Positions 35,732 to 44,497 of a DNA stretch of 64,000 nt are shown one piece after another. This DNA comes from Capnocytophaga bilenii. GTDB lineage: Bacteria; Bacteroidota; Bacteroidia; Flavobacteriales; Flavobacteriaceae. The notes beneath the pieces are model-generated. The model made no database searches. It was not told where the DNA came from and saw only the letters and a list, made by a program, of their open reading frames with translations. The stretch is from assembly GCF_017565765.1 (NCBI RefSeq), contig NZ_JAGDYP010000001.1:152358-216357 (forward strand), written 5' to 3'. The position numbers and the translations under genes are program-made. The stretch's first letter is position 1. The number at the start of each line of letters is the position of its first letter.

Positions 35732-36712
35732 ATGAAAAGAACAATACGACATATTTTAATAACAGGTAGTATTATATTGATGTCAGGTTTTTTAGTGAAT
35801 GCAATGTCAGTAAAAAAAGATGAAAAAAACATCTACGAGCAAGCTGAAGAATTGCGTTCAGACGAAACAACTACCCTAGAAGATACTGAGGATTCCCCCC
35901 TAAAAGAGAGCTTTTTTAATAATTACAAAGTATATGCAATTGATTTGCCTGAAAAATTAGACTTTGCAGGCGAAAGAGTTCCTATTGAAGAACCCGATGT
36001 ATATGAGCGTCTTGACCGTGAATTTTTAGTAAATACCTATTGGCAATCAAATGGATTGTTGTATATCAAGCGAGCTAATAAATACTTCCCTATTATAGAG
36101 CCTATTTTAAAACGTAACAATATCCCCGATGATTTTAAGTATTTAGCACTTATAGAAAGCGGACTTACCAATGCGGTATCACCAGCAGGAGCAAGTGGTT
36201 TTTGGCAGTTTATGAAGTCGGCAGCTAAGGAATATGGTTTAGAAGTAGGTGATCAAGTAGATGAGCGTTACCATTTAGAAAAAGCCACTCAGGCTGCTTG
36301 TGATTATCTAAATGCAGCCAAACGCAGTACTGGCAGCTGGACAATGGCTGCAGCAGCTTACAATGCTGGCGTAACCGGAATGAATAGGCAAGCCAATCTG
36401 CAAGAAACTAATAATTATTATGACCTTTGGCTAAACAATGAAACCTCTCGCTATGTTTTTCGTATTTTAGCAGTGAAAGAAATAATGAAAAACCCTAAGA
36501 AGTATGGTTTCATATTTGATAAAAGACATTTGTATAACGAGCTGCCTACTTATAGTGTAATGATAGATTCTTCAATAACCAACTTAATCAGCTTTGCTAA
36601 ACAGTACAATATCACTTATAAAGATTTAAAAATATACAATCCTTGGCTGCGTGATAGAAAATTAGAAAATAAAGATGGTAAAACCTATTATATAAAAATA
36701 CCAAAAAAGTAA
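35732..36712 (+). CDS. Lytic murein transglycosylase (MltD-like, with LysM)
   Basis: 326-aa exported enzyme that cuts the glycan strands of peptidoglycan, forming 1,6-anhydro ends. The signal peptide covers about residues 1-25. The SLT domain has the catalytic Glu in LALIESGLTNAVSPAGASG, WQFM, and the C-terminal AAAAYNAGVTGM. A C-terminal LysM-like module (residues about 275-326: YSVMIDSSITNLISFAKQYN) would bind peptidoglycan. The ATG at 35732 follows the promoter; the 35681 ATG lies inside it. Confidence 0.93.
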   Translation: MKRTIRHILITGSIILMSGFLVNAMSVKKDEKNIYEQAEELRSDETTTLEDTEDSPLKESFFNNYKVYAIDLPEKLDFAGERVPIEEPDVYERLDREFLVNTYWQSNGLLYIKRANKYFPIIEPILKRNNIPDDFKYLALIESGLTNAVSPAGASGFWQFMKSAAKEYGLEVGDQVDERYHLEKATQAACDYLNAAKRSTGSWTMAAAAYNAGVTGMNRQANLQETNNYYDLWLNNETSRYVFRILAVKEIMKNPKKYGFIFDKRHLYNELPTYSVMIDSSITNLISFAKQYNITYKDLKIYNPWLRDRKLENKDGKTYYIKIPKK

Positions 36713-36720
36713 ACCTATAA

Positions 36721-36750
36721 AAAGATGTAAGCACAGCAGCTTACATCTTT
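36721..36750. terminator. Terminator between the MltD-like gene and murI
   Basis: 12-bp stem AAAGATGTAAGC with its complement, 6-nt loop, T run on the plus strand. Its right arm covers the murI stop codon. Confidence 0.8.
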
Positions 36751-37550
36751 TTTATTTGTAGATTAGGCATATTTTTTGGAGCAAACATTTCCAATATAGG
36801 TAAATTTCCATTAGTAATCCATAAATGCGAAGGTGTAGTTGTTTTCTCATTCAATAGGTGATATTTAGCAAGTATATTACGGGTCTGTTTAGCAACTGCG
36901 TAACCCGAATCTATTACTTTTATATGAGAAGGTATAATTTGTTGTATTTGAGGTAATAAATAAGGATAGTGCGTACACCCCAACACTAAATAATCTATTC
37001 CTTGTGCAACCATTGGTAAGAGATATTTGCGTAACAAAACTTCCATTTCAGGACTTTCTATAGCACCAGCTTCTATCAAATCTACAAGCCCCTCCCCTAC
37101 TTGCTCTATAATTTGTACTTGTTCTTCTTGTTTCAAATGCTCACTTGTTTGGGCAAATAGGCTACTTGTGAGCGTACGCCGTGTTGCCAGCACACCTATT
37201 TTTTTAGTAATACTTTGCAAACCAGCAGGTTTAATGGCTGGTTCTATACCTATAAAAGGTATTTGTTTATATTTATCTCTCAAATAAGTAATAGCATTGG
37301 TAGTACCTGTATTACAAGCTACTACTATTATTTTAGCTCCGCTATCCAATAAAAATTGCGTATTTGCGTCACATAAAGCTATAATCGCTTCACGACTTTT
37401 TTCACCATAGGGAGCATTTTTATTATCTGCCAAAAACAAAGTATTTTCATATGGCATTAGGCTAACAATTTCTTTCCAAATAGTACTCCCTCCTACTCCC
37501 GAATCAAAAAGACCTATAGGTGCTGTATTTTTATCATTTAAAGTGTCCAT
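36741..37550 (-). CDS. murI: Glutamate racemase
   Basis: 269-aa cofactor-independent racemase that supplies D-glutamate for peptidoglycan. The two catalytic cysteines are in VVACNTGTTN and LGCTHYPYL. The N-terminal FDSGVGG motif is intact and length is normal. It lies 80 bp after the OmpH genes of the envelope operon, but a terminator hairpin stands between, so read-through or a weak promoter must supply it. Confidence 0.96.
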   Translation of the reverse strand: MDTLNDKNTAPIGLFDSGVGGSTIWKEIVSLMPYENTLFLADNKNAPYGEKSREAIIALCDANTQFLLDSGAKIIVVACNTGTTNAITYLRDKYKQIPFIGIEPAIKPAGLQSITKKIGVLATRRTLTSSLFAQTSEHLKQEEQVQIIEQVGEGLVDLIEAGAIESPEMEVLLRKYLLPMVAQGIDYLVLGCTHYPYLLPQIQQIIPSHIKVIDSGYAVAKQTRNILAKYHLLNEKTTTPSHLWITNGNLPILEMFAPKNMPNLQIKKM

Positions 37551-37581
37551 TCTTAATCATTTTTTACAGTACAAAATTAAA

Positions 37582-37608
37582 AAAAGTGTTCTAATTAAGA
37601 ACACTTTT
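37582..37608 (-). terminator. Terminator after the OmpH-like gene
   Basis: 11-bp stem AAAAGTGTTCT with its complement and a short AT loop; on the minus strand a T run follows. It separates the BamA/OmpH operon from murI. Confidence 0.75.
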
Positions 37609-37630
37609 CCAAAAAATTAACTTACTATGA

Positions 37631-38164
37631 TTAAAATCCTAATTTCTTTTTTACTACACTATACAAGTCTTCTCCTGTAGCTACAATTACGCTTGAGCCT
37701 GTACTTGAATCTAATACATACTGAAGTCCTTTTTCTTTAGCTACATTTTCAATTGCTGTTTTCACTTTCTTAAGCAAAGGTTCTACTAGCTCTTGTTGTT
37801 TCTTTTGTAGGCTTTGTGCAGCTGTTTGTTGTGATTGACGGATGTTTTCTTCCATCTTTTGTAACTCTTCTTGTTTTTTTAAGAACTCCGTTTCACGAGC
37901 TTTTAATTGAGCTTCTGTAAGTGCTGCTATTTCCTTTTGATACTTTTCTGCACGAGCTTGTAGTTCTTTTATAGCTGCCTGAATATCGTTGGTATAGCTT
38001 TGTTCCAATTTCTTCAATTGGGCTTCTACCGATTTTCTTTCGGGCATTTCTTCCAAAAGTTTTTGCACATCAATATGTGCTATTTTCACTTGTGCAGTTA
38101 CTGCCGTAGTAGCTCCTATAAATAGAGCTAATGCTATCATCAGCGTTCTAATTTTTTTCATCAT
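37631..38164 (-). CDS. OmpH/Skp-family periplasmic chaperone
   Basis: 177-aa exported protein with signal peptide (ATTAVTAQ), beta strand VKIAHIDVQKLLEEMPE, then a long coiled coil rich in Gln/Glu/Lys (residues about 40-130) and a C-terminal strand GLQYVLDSSTG. This is the Skp layout of tentacle trimers that hold unfolded outer membrane proteins. It follows bamA and a second ompH-like gene in one operon, as in most Flavobacteriia. An ATG one codon later is an equal start. Confidence 0.9.
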   Translation of the reverse strand: MMKKIRTLMIALALFIGATTAVTAQVKIAHIDVQKLLEEMPERKSVEAQLKKLEQSYTNDIQAAIKELQARAEKYQKEIAALTEAQLKARETEFLKKQEELQKMEENIRQSQQTAAQSLQKKQQELVEPLLKKVKTAIENVAKEKGLQYVLDSSTGSSVIVATGEDLYSVVKKKLGF

Positions 38165-38196
38165 TGGCTTTATAATTAATTGTTTTTAAAAGTTTA

Positions 38197-39051
38197 CTAT
38201 TTTCCTTGTTGTTTTTTTGCTTCTCTTTCTTGTTGCAATTTTTGTGCTTGTTCAGCTTGTGCTTTTTGGCGTTGTGCTTTTTGGGCTTCCCGCTCTTCTT
38301 TCAGTTTTTGCTGGCGTTCTTCTTGCTCTTTTGCTTTTTGTAATCGCAAGGCTTCGCGCTGTTGCTTCATTTCTTCCGTTTTTCGTAAGCGTTCTTGCTC
38401 ATATTGCACTCGGCGCTCTTCACGTGCTTTTTCAGCCTCTTTTCGCTTCTTTACTCGTTCCTCTACAAACTCAAAATCATAACTCTCTTTTAGCAGTTCA
38501 GCCATATCTTTATTCCTATCTTCGGCATTATCTTTCTTCTTTAATGCTCGAAGTACCACTTTGCTCAAGTTATGCTGTTCAGTAGAATATAACATTGTAG
38601 CTTCGCTTTTTTCAAATATAAAGTCATATTTGCGCATTTTACCTATCTCTTGTACTATATTGAATACTTGATCTTGTATAGGCTTTGCCAACATAAACTT
38701 CTGGCTTATATACTCTCCTTTCTCAGGGTCAAATTTTTGTTCTTTATAAGCATTCAAGTTTCGTTCCAATAGGGCTATTTCTTCTTCTTTATCTTTGATA
38801 AGTTCAGGAGTAAGAAGAGCACGCTCTGCTTCCAATTTTGCTTTTTCGGCTGCTATTTTTTCTGTTCTTTTGTCTATTTCTTGTTGCCATTGGGCTACTT
38901 GCAAAGCAAATTGCTCACTTGCCACTTTATAGTCTTCTAATTGCCCCAAAATGTATTCCATATCTACATAACCTATCTTAGACGGTTTTTGTGAATAGGA
39001 TACCTTTACAGCGCATAAGAATATCAAAAATAATATCTGTATTTTTTTCAT
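38197..39051 (-). CDS. OmpH/Skp-family protein with long charged tail
   Basis: 284-aa exported protein with signal peptide (AVKVSYSQ), the Skp-type start KIGYVDMEYILGQL, a coiled coil, and the strand YDFIFEKSEATMLYS. An extra C-terminal region of about 85 residues is almost only Glu, Arg, Gln, Lys and Ala (KRKEAEKAREERRVQYEQE), predicted to be one long helix. The start at 39051 gives the signal peptide; 39108 would overlap bamA by 37 bp. It lies between bamA and the second ompH-like gene. Confidence 0.9.
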   Translation of the reverse strand: MKKIQILFLIFLCAVKVSYSQKPSKIGYVDMEYILGQLEDYKVASEQFALQVAQWQQEIDKRTEKIAAEKAKLEAERALLTPELIKDKEEEIALLERNLNAYKEQKFDPEKGEYISQKFMLAKPIQDQVFNIVQEIGKMRKYDFIFEKSEATMLYSTEQHNLSKVVLRALKKKDNAEDRNKDMAELLKESYDFEFVEERVKKRKEAEKAREERRVQYEQERLRKTEEMKQQREALRLQKAKEQEERQQKLKEEREAQKAQRQKAQAEQAQKLQQEREAKKQQGK

Positions 39052-39071
39052 AGAAAATATCGTGCCAAAAA

Positions 39072-41615
39072 TTAAAATTGCTGACCGAAAATAAAATGTG
39101 TTTGCCAACCACTGCGATTATTAGAATTAGCAGGATTATCAAAACCATATCCAAAATCTATACCAAGCATACCAAATTGTGGCATAAAAAGTCGTAATCC
39201 TAAACCAGCAGAACGTTTTACCTGAAATGGATTGAAATTGCTCAACCCGTTATACACATTCCCTCCTTCGGCAAATGCCAATCCGTAAATTGAAGCCATA
39301 GGTTTTAGCGTAATAGGATAACGCAGTTCTAATGAGAATTTATTAAATACATTCTCTCCATCGTCGGTAGATAGTCCGTAGTTTTCATAACCACGTAATT
39401 GTATTGTTTCGCGGCTATCCATATTGTAATAGCTCAAACCATCACCTCCCATAAAGAAACGTTCAAAGGGAACAATACCACGTTGTTTATTATAAGCCCC
39501 TAAGTAACCCATTTCAGCACCGAATTTCAGTACAAATTTGCTATACAAATTGGTATACCAAGCCGAGGTGAATTTCACTTTGTAAAACTCTAACCAGCGG
39601 AAGCGCTGTTGGTCTATTTCAGATATTCTATCGGCGTTTTGTGCAGTTACAGCTGCTGTGCGTTCATTGGCAAGTTGCTCATAATTTACACCATTAAAAA
39701 GCGAATATGGAGGGGTAAGCTTTAAGCTAATATTAAAGTTACTGCCCGACATCGGATAAATAGGGTTAGGTCCACTTGAGTTTCGTGATAATGATAGTGT
39801 ATAAGCCAATGAGTTTGACACGCCATCTTTGAAGGTAAAAAGCCCTAAGTTGGCATAATTTTTCAAATCGTAGTGGGTGTAGCCCAAGCTATGTGAAATC
39901 TGAAAATAGTCATCGGGAATGCGCAAGCGTTTTGCTAAACCTACACTTGCCCCTGTGATATAAACACGTCTGCTTTTATCTACATCATAATTGCGGTAAT
40001 TGTAACCAAATTGCTCGGTACGATTAAACGACACCGAAAACTGCACAGGCTGTTTGCCTCCCATCCAAGGTTCTGCAAATGTAAAGCCATAAGTGCGGTA
40101 ATACCTACTCACTTGTACACTAAGTGAAAGCGACTGTCCATCACCCATAGGTACGGGGCGATATTCCTTAAAGTTAAAAAGGTTCTTAATAGAAAAATTG
40201 TTGAAAGACAATCCCACTGTACCTATAAAAGTACCACCACCATAACCACCTTGTAATTGTACTTGGCTAGAACCTGTTTCGGTAAGGTTGTATTCTATAT
40301 CTACCGTTCCTGCATTAGGGTCGGCATTTTTAAAATCGGGATTGATGTTTTGTGCATCAAACAATTGTAATTGCCCCAACTCACGCACGGTACGCACTAC
40401 TGCATCTTTGCTGTACAAATAGCCAGGACGGGTGCGCAACTCTCTATATATTACATAATCATTGGTACGCTCATTTCCTACTACTGATATTTTATTGAAA
40501 TAAGCAGGTTTCCCTTCTACTATGCGTATTTCAAAATTAATAGTGTCATTAACTACTGATGTTTCCACAGGGTGTACCTGAGAGAACAAGTAACCACTAT
40601 TTTGGTATAAATTTGCTATATCTTCAGAATCGGGTTTTGAGTTGTCTTGAATACGTTTTTTCAACAATACTCCATTATAGACATCTCCTTTTTTTATACC
40701 CAATACTTCATTTAGTACACGGTCGTTATATACAGAGTTACCTAAGAAGCGAATATCGCCAAAGTAGTAACGTTTTCCTTCTTCAATAGCAATTTTCAAA
40801 TCAATATTACCATCTTTATTGCGTATGAGAGTATCATTCACTACACGAGCATCGCGGTAACCTCGCTCTTTATAGAAGTCTACTAATTTTGTTAAATCTT
40901 CTTCAAAGTCTTTTTTTACGTATTTTGAGCGTTTCCAAAAGCGTCCCGCAAAGCGTTGTTTTGTCTTTCTGAGTTTTTTACGTAGTTTTTCTTGTTTAAA
41001 TTCCTTATTTCCCTCAAAAGTAATATTATCTATTTTTACTTTACTACCTTTATCTATATGGATAAGCATTGAGAGCCCGTTAGCATCAGTAATTGTATCT
41101 ACGGGTTTAGTATTTATTGTTACTTTGGTATTTAAAAAACCTTCTTTTCTATACTTATTAATGAGATAATTTCGGGTATTAGCTATTAGGCTTTCATTTA
41201 CCTTTACTCCTTTTTTGTCAAGACCAACATCCTTTAGCAAACTTTCTTTCTTTTTTTTGCTAACTCCTGATATTTGGGCATCAACAAGTGAGGGTGTTTC
41301 CTGTATAGCCAATTCTAAGAACACCTTATCGCCTTCGGTACGTTGTATGTATATATTTACATCGCTGAACAACTTATAGCCCCACAATTTATGTATAATA
41401 GCACTAAATTTTTCACTTGGTATTTCTATTTCGTCACCTACTTTTAGTCCTGAAGTTGTGAGTATTGTTTGAGAGTTATAACGTTTTGCTCCCGTTACTT
41501 CTATGCCTCCTATAGTATATTTTTTTCCTTGTCCTAATGAAATTCTCTCTTCTTCTTGAGCATTAGCTAAGCTTATGAGCGTTATAAATGCTACGAATAA
41601 TATTTTTTTCAACAT
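39072..41615 (-). CDS. bamA: Outer membrane protein assembly factor BamA
   Basis: 847-aa central component of the BAM complex that inserts beta-barrel proteins in the outer membrane. After the signal peptide (LISLANAQ) come five POTRA domains (residues about 30-430, e.g. YTIGGIEVTGAKRYNSQTIL) and a 16-stranded barrel with the family motif IQLRGYEN near residue 735 and the C-terminal HFIFGQQF ending in Phe. The ATG at 41615 was chosen because the longer start overlaps uppS. It is essential in Gram-negative bacteria and sits with uppS and its Skp-like helpers. Confidence 0.96.
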   Translation of the reverse strand: MLKKILFVAFITLISLANAQEEERISLGQGKKYTIGGIEVTGAKRYNSQTILTTSGLKVGDEIEIPSEKFSAIIHKLWGYKLFSDVNIYIQRTEGDKVFLELAIQETPSLVDAQISGVSKKKKESLLKDVGLDKKGVKVNESLIANTRNYLINKYRKEGFLNTKVTINTKPVDTITDANGLSMLIHIDKGSKVKIDNITFEGNKEFKQEKLRKKLRKTKQRFAGRFWKRSKYVKKDFEEDLTKLVDFYKERGYRDARVVNDTLIRNKDGNIDLKIAIEEGKRYYFGDIRFLGNSVYNDRVLNEVLGIKKGDVYNGVLLKKRIQDNSKPDSEDIANLYQNSGYLFSQVHPVETSVVNDTINFEIRIVEGKPAYFNKISVVGNERTNDYVIYRELRTRPGYLYSKDAVVRTVRELGQLQLFDAQNINPDFKNADPNAGTVDIEYNLTETGSSQVQLQGGYGGGTFIGTVGLSFNNFSIKNLFNFKEYRPVPMGDGQSLSLSVQVSRYYRTYGFTFAEPWMGGKQPVQFSVSFNRTEQFGYNYRNYDVDKSRRVYITGASVGLAKRLRIPDDYFQISHSLGYTHYDLKNYANLGLFTFKDGVSNSLAYTLSLSRNSSGPNPIYPMSGSNFNISLKLTPPYSLFNGVNYEQLANERTAAVTAQNADRISEIDQQRFRWLEFYKVKFTSAWYTNLYSKFVLKFGAEMGYLGAYNKQRGIVPFERFFMGGDGLSYYNMDSRETIQLRGYENYGLSTDDGENVFNKFSLELRYPITLKPMASIYGLAFAEGGNVYNGLSNFNPFQVKRSAGLGLRLFMPQFGMLGIDFGYGFDNPANSNNRSGWQTHFIFGQQF

Positions 41616-41619
41616 AGTG

Positions 41620-42342
41620 TTATGTAAGTTGTTCGCTAATTTTTCCAAATCGTCTTTCTCTACCCTGATAGCTTAACAAGGCTGTTTCTAAATCTTTTTT
41701 AGTAAAGTCTGGCCAAAGTACATCAGTAAAATAGAGTTCGGCATAAGCTATTTGCCACAATAGAAAGTTACTGATGCGGCATTCGCCGCTGGTACGTATC
41801 AACAAATCTACATCAGGTAAATTGCTGGTATACAGATGTTGTTTAAATAGTGTTTCATCAATATTCTCTACAGCTAAATCTCCTTTACTCACTTTATTGG
41901 CTATGTGTTTTGCAGCTGTCAGCAATTCTTCGCGAGCACCGTAGCTAAGAGCCAAAGTAAGTGTAGTGCCTGTATTGTGTTTTAGTTTCTCTATGGTATT
42001 TAATAATACTTCTTTTGTTTTATCAGGAAATCTATCCAAATTACCAATCACATTCAGCCTCACATTATTCTTATTGAGGTCATCAAATTCTTTCTTCAAA
42101 AACTTGACTAATAAATCCATCAAAGCTTTCACCTCATCAGCAGGACGATTCCAATTTTCAGTCGAAAAAGCATAAAGTGTAAGATACGGAATCTTATGTT
42201 CTACACAATACTCTAAAGTTTGTCGTACAGAACGTGCCCCATTCTCGTGACCAAAAATACGTAGTAACCCCTGCTTTTTTGCCCATCTACCATTACCGTC
42301 CATAATGATAGCCAAATGTTTAGGATATTTCGTTATTTCCAT
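41620..42342 (-). CDS. uppS: Undecaprenyl diphosphate synthase
   Basis: 240-aa cis-prenyltransferase that makes the C55 lipid carrier for peptidoglycan and O-antigen. Signature motifs are LAIIMDGNGRWAKKQG (catalytic Asp), YAFSTENWNRP, and the C-terminal DLLIRTSGECRISNFLLWQ. Typical length. It starts 8 nt after the DUF6089-family gene and ends 4 nt before bamA. Confidence 0.97.
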   Translation of the reverse strand: MEITKYPKHLAIIMDGNGRWAKKQGLLRIFGHENGARSVRQTLEYCVEHKIPYLTLYAFSTENWNRPADEVKALMDLLVKFLKKEFDDLNKNNVRLNVIGNLDRFPDKTKEVLLNTIEKLKHNTGTTLTLALSYGAREELLTAAKHIANKVSKGDLAVENIDETLFKQHLYTSNLPDVDLLIRTSGECRISNFLLWQIAYAELYFTDVLWPDFTKKDLETALLSYQGRERRFGKISEQLT

Positions 42343-42350
42343 ATAAATTA

Positions 42351-43046
42351 CTATTTCCTACAATAACACGGTTCTTCTCCGAATGTATAAGTGAGTGTAA
42401 ATCCTGTAAATGTATACCAATCATTGGTAGCTTTATTACCAAAGGTAAAAGTGCGCCCTTGTGGGTTGCTACCGTCTAAGTTATTGGTAAGAGTATATCT
42501 GAATCCTACTTCTCCCGCCAAGATAAGTCGGCTTGTTATTTTCTTTTTAATTCCGAAAATAACGGGTACGGCGTATCCTGTGGAGCGTTTTGTAGTATCG
42601 GTAGCATCTACAGGGGGTTGTGTATGCGCATTAAAGTACAAGTCATCTTGCCAAAAACCCGCGATGCCCATATATACATAAGGTGTCATTGGTTTATCCA
42701 GCAGGTGTTTTATACGAAAACTATAAAAGTTAAATTCAAGCCCTGTTGTAAATTCAAGCAAGTGGTTTTTGTAACTAAATTGTCTATTTATTTTTCCCCG
42801 TATATCGGAGGTGCTGTCATCGCCTCGCAAAGATGCAGCTGTGATTTGAAAGCGGAGGGTTAGGCGCTCGTGCATATTCCATTTTACTAAGCCTCCAAAA
42901 GCGGGCTCATTAGGATAGACATAATAAGTGCTACCCACATCCGATATAGGATTGCTTCCTCCTAAGAAAGCTCCTATTTCATACCTTTGTGCCGATGCGA
43001 TTTGCACCGTTAATAGTATTCCGATAATATATAAACATCTATACAT
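42351..43046 (-). CDS. DUF6089-family outer membrane protein
   Basis: 231-aa exported protein with signal peptide (VQIASAQ) followed by beta-barrel-like strands (YEIGAFLGGSNPISDVG, FGGLVKWNMHERLTLRFQ, GFTLTYTFGEEPC). Its place directly before uppS-bamA matches the DUF6089 family of Flavobacteriia. Function is unknown; a helper role in outer membrane assembly is suggested by the neighbours. It is the first gene of the envelope operon. Confidence 0.8.
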   Translation of the reverse strand: MYRCLYIIGILLTVQIASAQRYEIGAFLGGSNPISDVGSTYYVYPNEPAFGGLVKWNMHERLTLRFQITAASLRGDDSTSDIRGKINRQFSYKNHLLEFTTGLEFNFYSFRIKHLLDKPMTPYVYMGIAGFWQDDLYFNAHTQPPVDATDTTKRSTGYAVPVIFGIKKKITSRLILAGEVGFRYTLTNNLDGSNPQGRTFTFGNKATNDWYTFTGFTLTYTFGEEPCYCRK

Positions 43047-43070
43047 ATATACGCTATTCTATGCAAGGTG

Positions 43071-43078
43071 CAAATATA
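43071..43078 (-). promoter_or_regulatory. -7 element for the bamA operon
   Basis: Minus-strand TATATTTG, 25 bp before the first ATG; the -33 element is not clear. Confidence 0.5.
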
Positions 43079-43300
43079 GGGGTTTTATATGAAACAACAT
43101 CTTTTTTTTACTTTTTTTTTTTGATTTTTTTGTATTTAAGATTTTTATAATATATATCTTGCTGACTTATAATAATATACAATTATTGTGCCATTTTGTT
43201 AAGTTTAATGTTTAAAGTGCATAGTACTACCATACTTTTTAAGAACGAATAATAATTGCTTGCCAATCCTTCGTTACATATTCGGCTACACCTGCTCACC

Positions 43301-43343
43301 TACTTTCCTTCGGTGCGAGCCGTATAGGCTTTTATGCTTCGCC
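43301..43343. repeat. Dispersed GC-rich repeat, copy B
   Basis: TACTTTCCTTCGGTGCGAGC, then CGTATAGGCTT. It matches copies A (20220) and C (62287). The rest of the 420-bp gap between the bamA operon and trxB is AT-rich with no gene seen. Confidence 0.65.
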
Positions 43344-43410
43344 GAAATTTTAAATGCTGGATTGGGTGATGTACTTTATAGTGTTATTAGCTTTTATTAT
43401 CAATTTTTTA

Positions 43411-43440
43411 TTGTTTATCAGTATTTCTTTTGTATTTTTG
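43411..43440 (+). promoter_or_regulatory. Promoter of trxB
   Basis: TTG (43411-43413), 19 bp spacer, TATTTTTG (43433-43440). Confidence 0.8.
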
Positions 43441-43466
43441 CACATCAAAAAAAATTAATCTTTATT

Positions 43467-44408
43467 ATGGCAAACATTGAAAAAATAAAATGCCTTATTA
43501 TAGGCTCTGGTCCTGCTGGTTATACAGCTGCTATTTACGCTTCTCGTGCTAATCTTTCTCCTGTGCTGTACCAAGGAGAACAACCTGGTGGACAGCTTAC
43601 TACTACTAACGAAGTGGAGAACTTTCCTGGTTATCCTGAGGGGGTAATGGGTAGTGAACTGATGATACATTTAGAACAACAAGCCAAACGTTTTGGTACC
43701 GATATACGCAATGGGTGGATTACTAAGGTTGATTTTTCAGCTCTGCCTCACAAAGTGTGGGTAGAAGATAAAGAAATTCACGCTGATGCGGTAATTATTG
43801 CTACTGGGGCTTCGGCTAAATACTTGGGATTGCCTTCAGAACAGCATTATCTTAAAACAGGTGGCGGGGTATCGGCTTGTGCGGTATGTGACGGGTTCTT
43901 TTACCGCAATCAGCACGTGGCTATCGTAGGAGCTGGCGACTCGGCTTGTGAAGAGGCTCTTTACTTGGCTAATATTTGTGCTAATGTTACAATGCTTGTG
44001 CGCCGCGATGAGTTCCGCGCTTCGCAAATTATGAAAGAACGCGTATTGAAAAACGAGAAGATTAAAGTCCTTTTCAATACTGAAACTGAAGAAATTATAG
44101 GGGACGGACAGGTAGTTACGGCTATCAAAGTACGCAATAACAAGACTAACGAAAGTACCGAAATTCCTATTACAGGTTTCTTCGTAGCTATTGGGCACAA
44201 ACCTAATACTGATGTATTTAAAGCTTATATAGATACTGATGAGGTGGGGTATATTAAGAATGTGCCTGGTACTTCACTTACCAACGTAAAGGGTGTGTTT
44301 GTGGCTGGTGATGCTGCTGACACTCGCTACCGACAAGCTATTACTGCGGCTGGTTCGGGCTGTATGGCAGCATTAGATGCTGAAAAGTACTTAATGACAC
44401 TTGAGTAG
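43467..44408 (+). CDS. trxB: Thioredoxin-disulfide reductase
   Basis: 313-aa flavoenzyme that reduces thioredoxin with NADPH. The FAD-binding motif GSGPAGYTAAIYASRA, the redox-active CAVC, the NADPH-binding GAGDSACEEALYLA and the C-terminal GVFVAGDAADTRYRQA are all present. Length is normal. The ATG at 43467 lies 27 bp after the promoter; the longer frame from 43260 lies upstream of it and is rejected. Single gene with its own terminator. Confidence 0.96.
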   Translation: MANIEKIKCLIIGSGPAGYTAAIYASRANLSPVLYQGEQPGGQLTTTNEVENFPGYPEGVMGSELMIHLEQQAKRFGTDIRNGWITKVDFSALPHKVWVEDKEIHADAVIIATGASAKYLGLPSEQHYLKTGGGVSACAVCDGFFYRNQHVAIVGAGDSACEEALYLANICANVTMLVRRDEFRASQIMKERVLKNEKIKVLFNTETEEIIGDGQVVTAIKVRNNKTNESTEIPITGFFVAIGHKPNTDVFKAYIDTDEVGYIKNVPGTSLTNVKGVFVAGDAADTRYRQAITAAGSGCMAALDAEKYLMTLE

Positions 44409-44434
44409 ATTTAGGGTTTAGATAAATATTTAAT

Positions 44435-44474
44435 AAAAAAGAGGCTGTTCTTATGGTGAATAGCCTCTTTTATT
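44435..44474. terminator. Bidirectional terminator after trxB
   Basis: Stem with core AAAGAGGCT/AGCCTCTTT (44438-44446 and 44462-44470), A and T runs on both sides, between converging genes. Confidence 0.75.
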
Positions 44475-44497
44475 TTATCTGTTTGTGCCGCTGGCAG

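Noticed and set aside
43260-43466. N-terminal extension of trxB by 69 residues
   Set aside because: A perfect promoter (43411-43440) lies inside it and it covers a dispersed repeat; the ATG at 43467 gives the normal TrxB N-terminus.
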